Shown here: positions 46,101 to 61,100 of the stretch, in pieces | How the letters are laid out: every line of letters starts with the position of its first letter | How positions within the stretch are numbered: position 1 is the stretch's first letter | Source: Uloborus plumipes | Taxonomy: Eukaryota; Arthropoda; Arachnida; Araneae; Uloboridae | DNA: 64,000 bases | NCBI GenBank assembly: GCA_038373865.1 | Contig: JAXGGA010002892.1 | Span: 48,632 to 112,631 of the forward strand | Direction of reading: 5' to 3' | The notes under the pieces: generated by a model | What the model saw: only the letters and a program-made list of their open reading frames with translations | Told to the model about the DNA's origin: nothing | The model's database searches: none | Position numbers and translations under genes: made by a program

Positions 46101-49100
46101 ATTTTAGTTTTGCAATGCATTCTAGATCATAGTCGAATTGTAGCGATAAATTTTTAGAATACCTTAGCAAACTACAAGTTTAAGTTGTAACATGCTAAAG
46201 GTTATGATGCTCTTCTGTTGTAAATGGTATAAATTTTTGTGAAATGCAACTTGTAAATCATTGTTTATTGAAATTTTTATGGAAACAGAAATAGTTTTTC
46301 ATGCAGTAGCTTAAAATTACTTTCATTTCAGATGACTCAAAGTCCCTTGCTACGGCTGAATCCTTTTCAGAAGACAGCTTATCTGTTAAAAGCCATAAAA
46401 GTTCTAATAATGTGGGTATTCAAAAGTCCTTGAAATGCAGAGAATTTACTAGAAGTGAGTTAAATAATTATATTAGATTTTATGAAGGACGAGAATAATT
46501 GTTTTATTGCACTGTGAAATATTTCATGATAGTAAATTGTACTTTTATGTTACACATGTATTTCAATTTTTATTAATTTTATACAATGTATTTAATCCTA
46601 CTTGCAAAGTTTCTGTGCCCCTGGAAAGTCGTCGGATTTGACCACGATCAAAGTTGGTCATGCAAATTACGATTTTTGTGATGAAAGTTAAACATATTAG
46701 CTTTCTTACGTGTCAGCCTCGATCTTTTTTTCCGTAATTGAAAACTTAATCGTATCTGCTTCCATAAAACTTGCTCGTTTTTGTTTACTGTTTGATTTGA
46801 GAGCTTAGTCATAAATAATTTTGTGTTTGCCATTATTTTGAAGTCTTATATTCAGCATAGGAGAAGGCTTGCATATTCCTCAATTTGCCATGCCAAATTG
46901 TACATTTTAATCCATTTGCATCCTAATCTATTCAAGCCAATCAAGGGAGGGTGCAATGTGGGTGATTGTCCCTATGGACCAACAATGGTTGGGAGCTGAA
47001 GTTTCAAAAGCTCATGTTGACCATCTTAGATGACATTGGGACGTTTCCAGGAATTTTTTTTGAATTGAAGTTTTAAAAAGGTAATTGTCGATGATCTTTG
47101 GTGATGTGAAGAAGAGAGGTTTCTTTGCCCAGACATTTTTCTGAATTGAAGCGATCTCGATAATGTTACGCGAGAAGGGATGTAGTTTCAGGACTTTTCT
47201 CTGGTATCTTTTGAAACTGAAGTTTCAACAGCACTTATTAGCTGGTGTCCCTAGCACCCCCTCCCCCCTATTATTTTCAAGATTTATAAGTTATTGTTAA
47301 ATGTTTGATGTAGGTACTTATCTTAAAGCACATATGGTGGATTATTTACTCCAACTTAATGGTCACAAAAGCTACTAAACAGAAAACAAATGAGCGGAAC
47401 ATGACAAACAATCACTGTCAACTCCTCCACCAAAAAAAAAAAAAATCCAGCATCCACTTCCTGACATTTATTTAAATTCAAATTATGTTTTTCACAATCA
47501 TGAATGGCAAAAGGACCCTAATTGTTGTTGTTTATTCTACAAATAGAAATGGGGAAGAAATTTACACACCCTTCATTTATGCCTGATGCTTTTCTAGATT
47601 AGGTAATACAAGGCATATGCATAAAAAAGAAGTGGTAATTTGGATGCGGTTTTAATGATGTGGTTATTTCTGTCGATTTGCACCGCTACACATATTGTAA
47701 AGATTATATTTACAGTTTAGAACACTGTTTGGTATTTTTATTTCTTTTCAGTCTTAGATGATGGTAATTAGTACTCTGTAAATTTTGTATTCAGTTGAAG
47801 CCAGTTGCTATTTAAGTTCATCTGTATAAGTTTTTCCTAAATTTTTTTAACCTCCCCCTCCACCCCCCCCCCAAAAAAAAACTTTTCAAATTTAAAATCT
47901 GCTTGAGTTAAGACTTGTAAAAAAAATATTAACTCAAACTGATTTGTAACCATGATGACAAAATTAGTCCTAAACAAATATTAAAAAAAAAAGGACTTGG
48001 ACTAGTTTTTGTTGTCAAACTGAAAAATCAAAGGGACATCAACCTCAATAAATGATCTCAATAAGCAATTCCTGATTGCTCAAAAAAATGAATAAATAAA
48101 GAATAAGATTAAGAAATAAATAATAATGATTTAAAAATAAATAACAAAAAAAGATTGAGGAGTACGCCCACTTCCAGACCACTCTATATTTTTAGCTTTA
48201 TTTGTTGTTTTTATACCTGTGTTCTGCTGGTTTAAACATTAATATGGATTTTATTTTGTGTTAAGATTAGTTTACTACTATTGTAGATGTTCCTGAAGAA
48301 GTCTTTGCTTCTCATATTACAAGTCCATCTAGCTTTTGGATGCAAAAGTTCAGTGACAGGAGAAAATTACATGATTTGTCAGAAGCAATTAATAAGTGGT
48401 GTAAATATGAAGGAAAAAAACACATTGTAGATGCTGTAGAGAAAGGTAGGTTTCTTTTCTCTGTCAACTACTCAATGAATAACTGAATACTGACATGTTT
48501 CTGAAGGATTGAAAATTTGCTATGTAGTAGAATCAGAATACTATGTATACCTCAGAATGCAATTGATTTTTAATTACAGTATGAGCATTTGTATTTTATA
48601 AAAAAAAAATTGGAAATTTTTTTATTACGTCTGTAAAATTTTCATCCTTATTAAAATTATTAAAAAGCAGGTCAATGAAAATCTTCTTGAACATGGACTA
48701 AAAGACTAAAAATTTTTAGTTGGAAATAAAAAAAAATTCTGTTAAGTCAATAGTTAATAATTTGTAGTTAATTAGTTATGAATTTATAAGTTAAAGAACT
48801 AAATAGTAAATTGCCCATGATAAAAAAAAGTTTGACGAGTAAAGTAAGTTGCTGCCACTTATTTTTATTGAATGGCAGATAGAGAAGTTAGTAAGTTTTT
48901 GATATTTTTGACAAGCAGGTTTAACCATACAGGATGGGTATGGGTAAACCATGATGAAAATGTGTTCAAAACCGTTGCATCTCAAGCAACTAAGATGGTT
49001 GTTATAAATTATTTTAATTTCCTTTCTCTTTACGTTAATTTTTACACAATGCTCAAAAAAGCATGGTGATTTAATTGTCGAGCAGCTTCGTTTTTTCACA

Positions 49101-52100
49101 CAGTTAAACAGTAATTTCAGTGCTGTTGAAAGTTTTCTCCGTGCATGAAATAAATAAAAATGTATTCGCCCTTACTAAGCACAAAACTCATATCTGCCCT
49201 TTTTATCAAAATTGAGCTATTGCCGCCAGGTAGTGCTTTGTAATGTATTTTACCTAAATGCAATGTTTTATAGCCAGTTGAGACCAAGAAATATTTTTGA
49301 AAAAATTTGAAACAGTGGCCTCTCAATACATAGCCCAAAACTTTAAAACGCATTGTTTCAGTTTGAACTCAACTGCAGATACCACCTTTGTTTTTATCAC
49401 AGCAATATTGTGCCGTTATGTGCTTGTATTTATAATATATATTAATATGATAACAAAGTAAATTCTTTTGTTTGTAAACATGCACTAGGTTCTTGTTTTA
49501 TCTCAATTTTAAAGTACGTAAATTTATCTGTGTTTAAAAAGCTTTAAAAGTCGAAAACAAATGAATGGGTTCTAATATTGAGCTTGCTTAAACTATGCTA
49601 GTGTCTGTAGGTGCTACAGTGCCTTCTTGTAGCAATGAAATATCTATATCACTGTAAAGCCATCCTGTGAACATTTCTTTTTTTCTTATCTTCTAGTAGC
49701 TGCTTAAACTGCTGCAAGTTCAGGTTAAAAAAAACATCCTTATTTTACTCGTTGAAGGACAAAACCTTTTAATGAGAAATACAGCACTTTAGTTTTATTG
49801 TCTTAAGTTTGAGATTTTTTTATGTTTAGTTTTTCCAGAGGTGGACTTAAAGCCCAATCAATTCCGAAAACTAATATTACTGTACATGGTATCGCAAAAA
49901 GTTACTGCACTGGAAAAATTGCATCTTTATTTTTCGTTTGAAAGAGAGTTACAACTTAGTCCAATTTAACAAGAAATTTGAACTTGCTTGCTTTGTTTGA
50001 TTAAGAGTTTAATATAGGTAAAAGCAGAATCAATGTTAAATGTTAAAATTGCTGTTATATATTTAGAGCACATTTATGTTAAGACTGACTGTTATAAGTA
50101 GCAAAATAATCACTTATAACTCTAATTAAAACCCTCTCACAATGTATTGTAAGATAACAAAAAGAATACCAGAGCAGTTTGAAACAGCTATGAAACTAAT
50201 GTATCTGGAAAAAATATTTGTGAGTCTTGCAGATGAAAAAATATTTTTATCTGTTCTGTTTGTAGAAAAACCTATTAAGCGGACTTTTTAATAAAGAAAA
50301 ATTTTAAGTCCAATATTATTAGTATAGCCTTTTTACAGGCTATTAAAAAAATACTTCATAATTTTGATAGGGTAATGATAAAATTAAAACAGCCCTACCT
50401 TATTCTGTCCTTTTTTCATTCTGGGGATGGCTGCAGTGTTTCTTTCAGGCATCTCTCCGGGGGGGGGGGGGGGGGGGAAACGCAGTTTGCACTACCACAC
50501 ACAGAAAATGAATAAAAAAAAAATAAAAATATTAAATGAGCAAGTAAGTAAAAATTAAAGAAATAAAAAAGTAAATATTTAATAAATGAATATAAAAATA
50601 AAAGAAAATTTCAAAATATATTAAGAGGTGGCATTAAAGATATCCTACAATTGCATATCTATTTCGGAAAAATACTGGGGGAGACTTAGTGAAACCCATC
50701 CTTTTTCTCTTGCCATCATCAAAGATCGCCTAGCTGTTTTTTTTTTTTGGGGGGGGGGGATTTAAAAACGCTTATAGAGAAAGTTATAAACTGCATCAAT
50801 TTTTATAATTTGTAAAAGATAGTCTACAAATACGTTTTTTGGACCTCATTTTTAAAAATTCAGAGAAATTTGGCTTATTCTGCCAGGACTTCAATTTGGA
50901 AAATTTTAAGAGGAAAGCCCAAAACCCACCCCTTTCTCAAACGCTATCAAAATGCACTGAAGTTGTGTATCAAGATTTCAATTTCAAAAACTTTTCCGGG
51001 CTCGAGCTCCATTCCGCAATAATAACCTCATTAGAGACGTCGCACATTTGCGTTTTTAGTACATTAATTTCGAAAAAAATTCTGAAAGAGTGACACGAAC
51101 CGTATTTCTCTCCCCAACTTCCTCAAAGATAGTTTACGATTTTGCTTGTTTAAGACTTCAATTTTGATTTTATTTTTCTGAAGAGAGTTCCAAATCTTGT
51201 CCCTTTCTCTGAAGACATCAGAGATGACCAACAATAGCGTTTTTATGCCTTCAATTTCAAAAAACTGTGGGGAAGAGTCCGTGATCCCCTCACATATCAC
51301 CAAAAAAGACCTTCAATTGCATATTTAGAGCTCAAATTTTGAGAGCTCGAACTGCATCATTTACTTAACGTCATTAAAGATAGTCGACATATGCACATTT
51401 TGGGCTTCAATTTGAAAGTTTTTAATTAGCAGTGCCCCCGAACTCCCTCAACATTGTTAAAAATCCTACAAAATTTTCGTTTTTTCCCTGAAACTCTCCC
51501 TCCCTCACATCCGTCATCCCTTGGCAACTGCGGATCCTACTTCTGGTTTTGTGGAATATTATCGGGGAGCGTGGAAAAGGTCCCCAAGAGGCAGTTTTAG
51601 GCTATTTCTGGTAGCTTTTGGCAGTCCTCCATTACTCCCCCCCCCCTTCATTTTGGATTCTTTTGCCTCTCTGGATTCTTGAAGTGCCCCCCTGGAGCAA
51701 AATGTCTGAAAGAAACACTGGATGGCTTACTAAATCATAGCTGCAATGAACTTATTTCTGTGACAAAAATAAGCCCCCACTTAGAATTTACTGAACTTAA
51801 AATATATATTAACACTCAACTATATTTACATTCGAAACTTATTTACACAACAAAACTTGACTCATATATACAGTTACAGTTACTTTCACAGTTCATCAAA
51901 AGTTCTAAATTGGAATTAGTTCCGAGCGCCTTCCAGCGGGCAACTGAAGACCAAAAGTTTCTTTTGAACACAGGACCAGCAAAAATGATGTCAGAAGTTG
52001 GATGACGTATGAAACAGAAAACATAAAATTGGGGTTCCACTGAACATATGTTGGAATTGGATTTTTCGAAAGGAATGCCCCCCCCCCCCCCCGTTTTTTG

Positions 52101-55100
52101 TGGCAAATCAATCTTTTTTTCAAATGTTTTTTTTTTCTTAGTACATATCCTGTAGTTGATAAATATTTTGTTGCAATCAGAGTGCTGTTAACAGCAACCT
52201 CCTAATACCTTCATATTATTCACTAATAGTTAAATGAGTTTTGCAACTGCAAAAAACTTCTATTTTATATGGAGGTTTGAATGAAAATAGATTTTTTAGC
52301 TACGAAAAATGTAACTTAAAATATAAATCAAGCACCTCCAATTGAACGGAACCTCAAACTCTTTCGAGACCGGGATTGTCAAGACTCTACTGTATTAATG
52401 TTTCAGGAAGTAAGCTTGAATAAATATAAAAATTAAATTTGCATCAATATTGGAATGAAAAATAATTTTGTTAGTTTTGGTTTGTTTCTGATTTTTTTGA
52501 TTTGATGCATTTTCTATTGTGATTTATTTTCTCATGTGCTTTCAAAGCTACCCTCTCTTTGTGATTGTAATGTGTGAAAATTGTTTCAGGTGATTTATAT
52601 ATTGTGCAATACAGTGCTGACAAAAAGTGGTATCGTGGTAGAGTAAAAAGAGTATTTGAACATGAAGAATCTCCTGATTCAACAGATTCTTATAAATTGA
52701 CCAAGTCAAACAGCACTGAAATTCTTGTAAAGAATAGAGATCCTATGGTTGAAGTTAGCTATATTGATTATGGAAATTCCGAAATAGTTCCTATGTCCAA
52801 GTAAGAAAAATAAAATTAATTTATGTGATATAGTGCTATTATTTTTAAGCGATGAAAACTCAAGTTTTACACTTATGTTATCAGTGGGAAATTTTCTTCG
52901 AATTTGTTTGTTTTTATGCGCTGTTGATTTTCTTTTTTTTTTAACTCTCCCCAAAAGTTTCATTGTTTCTTATGTATGCAATTTGAGATCTTTTTATAAT
53001 AAATGCTCTTTTTTTTCCTTTGCTTTTTTTAATGAACTCGTTTAGATTTTGATATTTTTTCTGCAGAAATTATCTAATTCAGTGATATTAGAAAGTTCCT
53101 ATTCCAATGTAGTAAATCACCTTGAGGAAAGTGATTCACCACATTGAATCATTGTTTCAGCTATATACGGATTATTTGACTTTATTGGACCATTTGACGT
53201 GCAAAATTCTAATAAAAGAAGAAAAAAAGCAGTTTTTTTATGAAAACAAAATATTTGGTGAAGGTGACTAATTTTGTAATTGGTATTCTTAGATCAATAG
53301 TGCTTGGTTCAGAGATGCCAAGAGCTCCTTATTCAGGGAGGTTTATCTGCAGATTAGGATTCAATTCCGGAACTCTCAAAAGCATATAAAAAAACTTCAC
53401 AATTTTATACCTATCTTTTTTTTAATTTTAGAACCTTCTTTAATGTTTAATTAAAGTAAAGCATTTTAAATTAGCTTTAACGAACATTTTCAACTGCTTA
53501 GATAGAGCACAGTATTTGGTCATGTCACTCCTCATTTCAATCGATAGTAAGGCCAGTTGGTTAGAAGGGGAGCAGCCAGCCTAGATGCAAAATAACTAAC
53601 CAATCAAGAGCCAACAGGGCGGAGCAGAATATGGCCTTTGCTTTTTCTACGCATTGGAGTGACAATAGAAATGATTATAAAATATACCTGTTGATCTTTA
53701 CTTCAGTCCTAGATCACTAGGTCAAGAATGGGAGTATTCTTGACACTATTGAAGTGTGATGGTAATACTAGCCATGGTTTTTTCCACGCAGTTAATGAAA
53801 GACTTTGGAAACAAAAAATGCTATGGCAAAATTGTATCGCATTTAGTTGTGACAATGTAAGTGGCATGGTTGGCAAACATTAGGATGGCTGAATTCACGA
53901 CAGAAAGCACACATCCCTCATAATCAGGCGGCGTACAGTTTACTTGTTGAATTTGGCTGCTCAAAATGGAACAAAAGAGCTGTGGATGTTGAATTTGTTC
54001 TTATTTGATTATATTACTACTTAGAAAAAAGTTCTATTACGGAAAAAAAAAGGAAATGCAGAACATTTTTGAACCTGCAGCTAAACTGCACAAAAATTTT
54101 AAGTATGTCTGAGAGAGAGAGTATAATATGGTTGGCTTTATTAGATTAACTCTTTAGAGTTCTTGAGCAGTGGGAATCTTCGACGTTTTTTTTTTAAATT
54201 ATTTATTTTCTTATTTTGTGAGAAAGCTGACAGCCAAGAGTTCAATAATAAGAAGTTCATTGATTTAAGAAAATTGATAGAATCTCCACTAATTAAATGT
54301 TATTTGCTTTTCCTGGCAAATATGAAGTTCTGTACGAAAATATGTGGCAATATCAAATAGTTTATATACCCAAGTAGCTTGAATGAATGAATGAAGTGAA
54401 AAGGGGGAACTCCCAAGGCAGCGCAAGCACTGCGACCATAGGTCTATTGTACTATCCCCATTAGAACCCTACAAGAGCCCAATAGCTGAAATGAACTTAA
54501 GCAGATGTCTAACAGGAATGCTAGACAGTTCATAGGGATCTAAACAATGGTACCCCAAATGTTCAAACCTGTAAGCAGAATAAAAATCACATTCACACAG
54601 AACATGACCAGAACTTTCATCTGCCTCAAGGCAGCCTCTACAAGCTGGGTCATCAGTGATACCCAACAGGTTTAGGTGTCTATTAAGAGTACAGTGTCCA
54701 GTGAGAAGTCCAATAGACATCTTAATCTCTTTTCTGCTCAAACTAAGTAGCTCCCTGGACCTCAGCCATGGTTGACGTTGGTTTAGAGCTTTAGCTTGCC
54801 TCTGTGAGTCAGACTGAAGCCACCTGGCATATGAGACCCAAGTAGCTTAAAAACAAATCATCTGAAATGAAAAAATTTAAAAATAATTATAATAATTAAG
54901 GATGGCACAAAACATAGTTTAGCCAAAGCGCAGAATGCCGAAGCTTCAGCTGTTGCACATATTGAAGTTTTAGCGTTGAATGCATAATAAATGCATACAA
55001 AATGATACTATACTCCATATGTTTTAATATTCTTAGTGTTACACCACATTTTTAGCTCACTGTCTCATTTTTAAATTAATTTCACTAATTAAAATTCAGA

Positions 55101-58100
55101 AAGAAGATATTTCTTTTTTTTTACTGTAAAAGTACTGTGAAGCATTATTTAGAATATGAAAGCATGTATATAGTTAAGCCGATGTTTATAATAAAACCAA
55201 TTGATATGATCAAGTATTGAGTCACAGAATAATTTACCGAGAAATTAGTTGCTATTTGCATCATATCTTAATATTGTAACAGATATCTAAATATTCTTAG
55301 ATTAAAATTTTTGAAGTTGAATTTAGTAGTCATGTAGATGAAGGGCCAGTAGAAAAAAAGATGAAAGTGACCAAAAAGCGATTTTGAGAAAAATGAAGAA
55401 CAAAGTTTGATTTCTCGTAGCTCCTTATGTAGTTTTTCGAGTTTTCATGCTCATTTCGGTCGCTTCTCAGCTCATTGAAAAGAGGGAAAAACTGACAAAA
55501 GTTGAACTGCTACCTAATAATTTAATGAAAAGAATTAAAAAATAGGACTTTTACATCTGTAATGTTGGCATATGTACTAAACTTCTGTTTAGCTTTTTAA
55601 TGAAAATAGGTGATGTTACATGTGCATTTTTTAATTTATTTTTAATGCATCAATAATATGTGGAAATTCTTATGTTCTCTTTTCTGTTACTCTTCACATT
55701 ACTGTAATTTTATGCAATGTGGAATCTTACTGAGAATGGTGCTTTTTTTTTTCAAACATGTGTTGCAAAACATATCAGTATTCTTTATCTCGAAATTCCG
55801 ATATAATACGCTACAGATCATGTATGTTTTCTTTGAAACTCCTTTACATACATTTTTGAAACTCCTATATTTTTTCCTTGAAACTCCTATATATATATTT
55901 TTCCCTGCTATGACCCCTGTGTATGTCTTAAAAGACAATATTTTATGTAATTATAATTGTAAAATGAAAATTTACAGCATAAATTATCATGGGCTGAATC
56001 ACACCTGATGCCTTGGCCTGGCAATGGCTGAAGCTTCATTCCATCCCTAATAATAATTATACTTTTGTAAAATTGATGCATAGAATGTAGAAACTATAGA
56101 ATAAAATTTTAAATATTTTATTATTGATCAACATCTTCGCTGTTAAGCATTTTCAAAATTTATTTTAAAAATACAAACAAGAATTCATTATTAAGAGGAA
56201 ATTTAATCAATGCTGTATTATTTGAACTTGGGGCTTATAAATTAGAAAAGTTGTCATCTTTTAGTGCATTTTTATGATTGTTTAATTCTGTCTTTTTTTT
56301 TTTTTTTGTTTTGTTTAAATTTTGGCTAGCCAAAGACTTGCAGATACAAAAAATGAATTAGTTTTCTCTAAAATTTCAAGCAATGCTTAAAGTAAGAGTA
56401 AAAGCAGTCCTTGAGTTGTAATTATTTCTATGCTTGCAGTATTAATGTTTCAAATTGGTTTCATAAATAATTTTTTTTTCATTTAAAGTGCAAAATTCAC
56501 TTTCAAGATTATGATATTTCTGCAAAGCGTTCAATTGTGTATTTTTAAATATTTAATTGTTATGAATATTAAAATGCATTTAGCTTTAATGTCATTTGTT
56601 TTGTAACTATAGATTTCGGCACATTCAAGCACGGTTTTTGAATCTTCCTGGCATGGCAAAGGAGTGCTCTCTCATTGGTATACAACCTGCTGATGGTGTA
56701 AGTTCTACATTTTTAAGATAAAAGTATTGTAAATTACTTGAACTTCTGAAAAATTGATTGGTTTAACAGTGATTTGATGTATTAAAAATACTTTACTTGG
56801 ATTGGCACTAAGTATTAAATCTAAAGAGTTCTGGGTAAGGTTGTCAAAAACATTTGGTGAGTCTTCAGCCTATTTGCCAATTCTACCAAGCATTCAGTGG
56901 GTGAAATAATTGGTGAAATGTATTTTACCTTTTTAATAGAGAACATTTTGAATAAAAAGTTTCAAACTTGAATTTAAAGGTCCTTTACAAAGAATTTGTT
57001 CTTGTATGAATATATTTACTATTGTATATAAGCAGAATATTTACCACGTTTCACCTTAACACCATAAATGAATTTGATTTTAGCCATAAACACCTGATTA
57101 TGATTAGGTTATAAAAAAATGCCTATTTAAAAATTAGTGATATAGAAATACAGAATTATCATTTATATTTATAAAATATTTAATAAATATTTCTAAGAAG
57201 GTTATAGCATTACTGGTTGATGAAAATCATTTGTTTTTAATAAAAAATCTAAAATTTTGATGTAAAAATAACTTTCTCAAATTTTTTTGGCAGAATTATA
57301 TTTTGTTTAGTAACATATACTAAAGTGTATATTTATTCAATCAAATTACTGTTTGTAGTATTTCTAGTTTTTTTCTGGGGGGGGTGGGGGGTGGAGGCAC
57401 ATTGTTGCACTTCTTTCTTAAATATTTTTTTTGCTTACAGGTTGATTGGAGTGCAGACGCTTTAAACACTTTCAAAAAATTTGTAGAAAAGAAACCCCTT
57501 CTTATGCAGGTAGATATTTCAGCATGTAAATGAATATTTTAAGCCATTACTAAATTTAAGAACTCTTTGTTGTTGTACTATTTTGTTATTCCAGACGTAT
57601 GAAGAGCGTAACAATGTTTTGCTAGTTGACTTATCGCAAAAGCCGGATAGCAGTATAGCCTATGATACTCCTGTCTCTGTGAGAGATGCATTAGTATTTC
57701 TTGAACATGCTGTATTCCCTGCCGGAGTTATATCACCAAGTAAATCAGCAATTCTCTTGTTTTTACACAAACATTGTTTTTAAAGGAATATTTCAACTAA
57801 AATGTGATGTCACTCTCCGTGTTACCCCTCCCTCCCTCCCCCTTGTTACAAACTGTTGTATCTTCCTTCCCTCATTTCAGGGATCAAAGTCGTCTTATAT
57901 TTCCTATAAATCCTATATTTTTCAAAAAAGGTCAAAATCCGTACTATATTTCCTATAATTCCTATATTTAGAAAAATAATCCTATATTTGTGATAGATTC
58001 CTGTATTTGAGATACATCAGAGGAATTTTTCCCCCTTTTTTTTGCCTTGCCGTTCTATATTTCCTATAAAAAAATGCTTGACAGAGTTTTAAAATTTTAA

Positions 58101-61100
58101 AATAGTTTCTTTGCTTGATTTTTTTTTAAATCATTGAATTGTGCTTAAAATTAAAAAAAATATTCTATCAGTGTAATTTTTCGAACATGTGTTCTATATG
58201 CATTGTCACAAAAACTTGTCTCCCGTTTTTCAGGTTTCAGTCCTTTTGCATCTTGCAACTATTTTGCTGTTTTAAACAATTGGAAATTATTTTTAAAATG
58301 CTACCTTAGATTAGCTTATTTTGTTTGATTTCAATAAATTCTAAAGACATTTTATTTTTAGAAATATGACAACATAGAACTTATTTGGACTTTGAAAAAT
58401 TGCTTCTCGTGCTTGAGATTTCAATCTTTGTATTTTATAAGTATTTTAATTTTTTTGGCGATCGGTTCAGAGACATGGCAAAGTTTAACGTAATTTGCTT
58501 CTCATGTATTTCAAATCTTGTAACATATTGTAAATTTTTAATATTTTTATCAATTGGAAAGTATTTTGACTTGGTTTACTCCAGATTATCTTGTTTTAAA
58601 ATTATTTATTATTATTTGCCTTTGTTCATATATTTATGGACTTATTATTGGCTTATTTGCTTTTCATTCATGTCTTTGTTTACAACTTCTCGAGCCTATG
58701 AATTTAAAAATACTTGATATTATTCATGTTTCTGGTTTATGCTTTATCTTGGAAATTATAAGACTGCAAAACATAGATTACTACATAATGTATTTCGGGC
58801 TTGCAAAGAGCACTTTTTTCAAATGTTACTCACAAAATTTGTTTCTGGATGAAGGTATACGTTTCCTTCTTAAATGGCCATGTTTTAGAAAAAAAGAATA
58901 TCCATAATATTTCATATAAAATTAAAAAAAAATTTCTAATTTGTTGATTTTTTAATTTTGACATTTTTTACAATATATTTAAGTAAAAATACAAGCATGA
59001 TTAAAAACTGTATGCAGTAGAACATATTTAATCCTAACATCTATTGATCTGAATGCCAAATCTGATTAGAGATCAAGATCAAAATTATTCTTGAAAACAT
59101 CCGAAATAGCCGGGTTTTTCATCAAAAGCTCAAAAAACCTGGGAATCAGGATCAGAAACCTTGGAAGGCTATCATTTTTCAAAAAAATAAAACTTTTTTT
59201 TCAAACCCAGAGACCGCTCTAAGGATTTTAAGTTGTTAGCCAGTAAATTAGCCAAATTTCAAAAGTCTTGGCCAAACTTCGAGAGTTTTAGTCAAAGAAT
59301 TTTAATTGTTTGTTTTTTTCATGTAATAAGTGTATTTTTCCCCCAAGTGAAAATTTCTGACAATTTTCCATTCGCCAATACTTTAGCCAAATTAGAAGTT
59401 TTTTCGCCGAATTTTCTATTTTATCGCATTTGGCGATGTGGCGAACGCTTCGCGCGGTCCCTGAAACCATATGTATGGTATATACATAATTTTTCATCAG
59501 TGACACTTAAAAATAGTTTTTTCATGATGTGTATGCGAAATTGAATAATTATGTATATATTTTTTGATGTCCTATATTTTTCTCAAAAAGTGTCCTATAT
59601 TTTATAAATTGGTCGCATTGATCCGTGTCATTTAAATATGACATCATTTGTGGAATTTTGACTAATGGTATTAAAAAAAATGATTGTGCTGAGTTATGCA
59701 TTGATATCAATACAGAAATTTGATTAACTTTTTTTTAACATGCAATCAGACTTATTTTACTAATTCACTTAATTGTTCTAATTTTACTTCAAAGGTAAAG
59801 GGAGTCGACTTGAGAGAAAGTTTTTGCCTCCAGAACAGCTACGTGCAAATTCCAATATTTGTGCAATTCTTAGTCATGTTAATAGTCCATCATATTTCTA
59901 TATTCAGCAGGTTTGAATAATTTGATTGATTGACTTTTAAAGTATATTTAAACTGCTAAATGTTATTTTATTGATTAAATTTTTAAATTTCAGCTATCAA
60001 CTGCACCATATTTATCAAGTTTGATATTTGATATGAATGATGCATATAATGATGAACATGCTTCTTTATTTCATGGAATTTATGCTCCTCGTGTTAGTAA
60101 GTATCATCTACTTTATACAGGGTGTCCACTCCTATCGTGGACCAATAGCTAATTTCTAAGCCGTTAGAGATAAGCATATAGTTCATTTAGGAAAAAATCT
60201 CCAAATTACGAAAGGAATTTTGGGTCTATTCAATGTTTTTCAAAAAATCAAATTTTGAAAGAGTTACAAAATTTAAATTTTTATACAGCCCCCCAGTCCT
60301 ATCAATCATATTTAGTAAAACATTCTTGACACTGTAACGTTTAAAACTAAAAAAAAATCACTGTTCTACCACAAAAATTGACCGAGTTATAACGTTTTGA
60401 GTAATCAAGATTTTGAAGGATTTTGCATACGGTCCCTTAAGCGATCTCTGGATGACGTTATGAAATAATGCAAAATCTTGATTTTTCAAAACGTCATACT
60501 CGGTCAATTTTTGTGGTAGAACAGTGATTTTTTTTTAGTTTTAAACGTTACAGTGTCAAGAATGTTTTACTAAATATGATTGATAGGACTGGGGGGCTGT
60601 ATAAAAATTTAAATTTCGCAACTCTTTCAAAATTTGATTTTTTGAAAAACATTGAATAGACCCAAAATTCTTTTCGTAATTTGGAGATTTTTTCCTAAAT
60701 GAACTATATGCTTATCTCTAACGGCTTAGAAATTAGCTATTGGTCCACCATAGGAGTGGACACCCTGTATATGTGAAATCAATTTTTTGTCATTAAATGC
60801 ATGTTAAATTTCAATGTTATTGTTTGCTATTATGTTCTAATTTTTCATGCAAAAAAAAGTTAGTTGTTTTGATTGTTTAAGAGACCATGAGACAGGGCCG
60901 TCAATTTGGGAGGTCAGGGGAGGGGTCAAGGGGTGGCTATGAGAAATCAATGTATTTACAAATACGTGAGCATGGGTTTTTGCTGTCTTCCGATGAAATT
61001 ATATTTATTTGCTTCCTTTGACCTCCTCTGGAAAAACTTAAAATGACGGGCCTACTAAGAGATAGATAATATTTTTGTTTAAGTCCATGACTTCTCTATT

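Noticed and set aside
53515..53675. Small MITE between GTCACTCC and GGAGTGAC
   Set aside because: The inverted words are short and the flanks do not show a duplication.
58385..58907. Overlapping plus-strand frames rich in Phe, Leu and Ile that look like membrane proteins
   Set aside because: They lie inside an AT-rich intronic transposon, lack splice sites in phase, and their hydrophobicity follows from T-rich codons.
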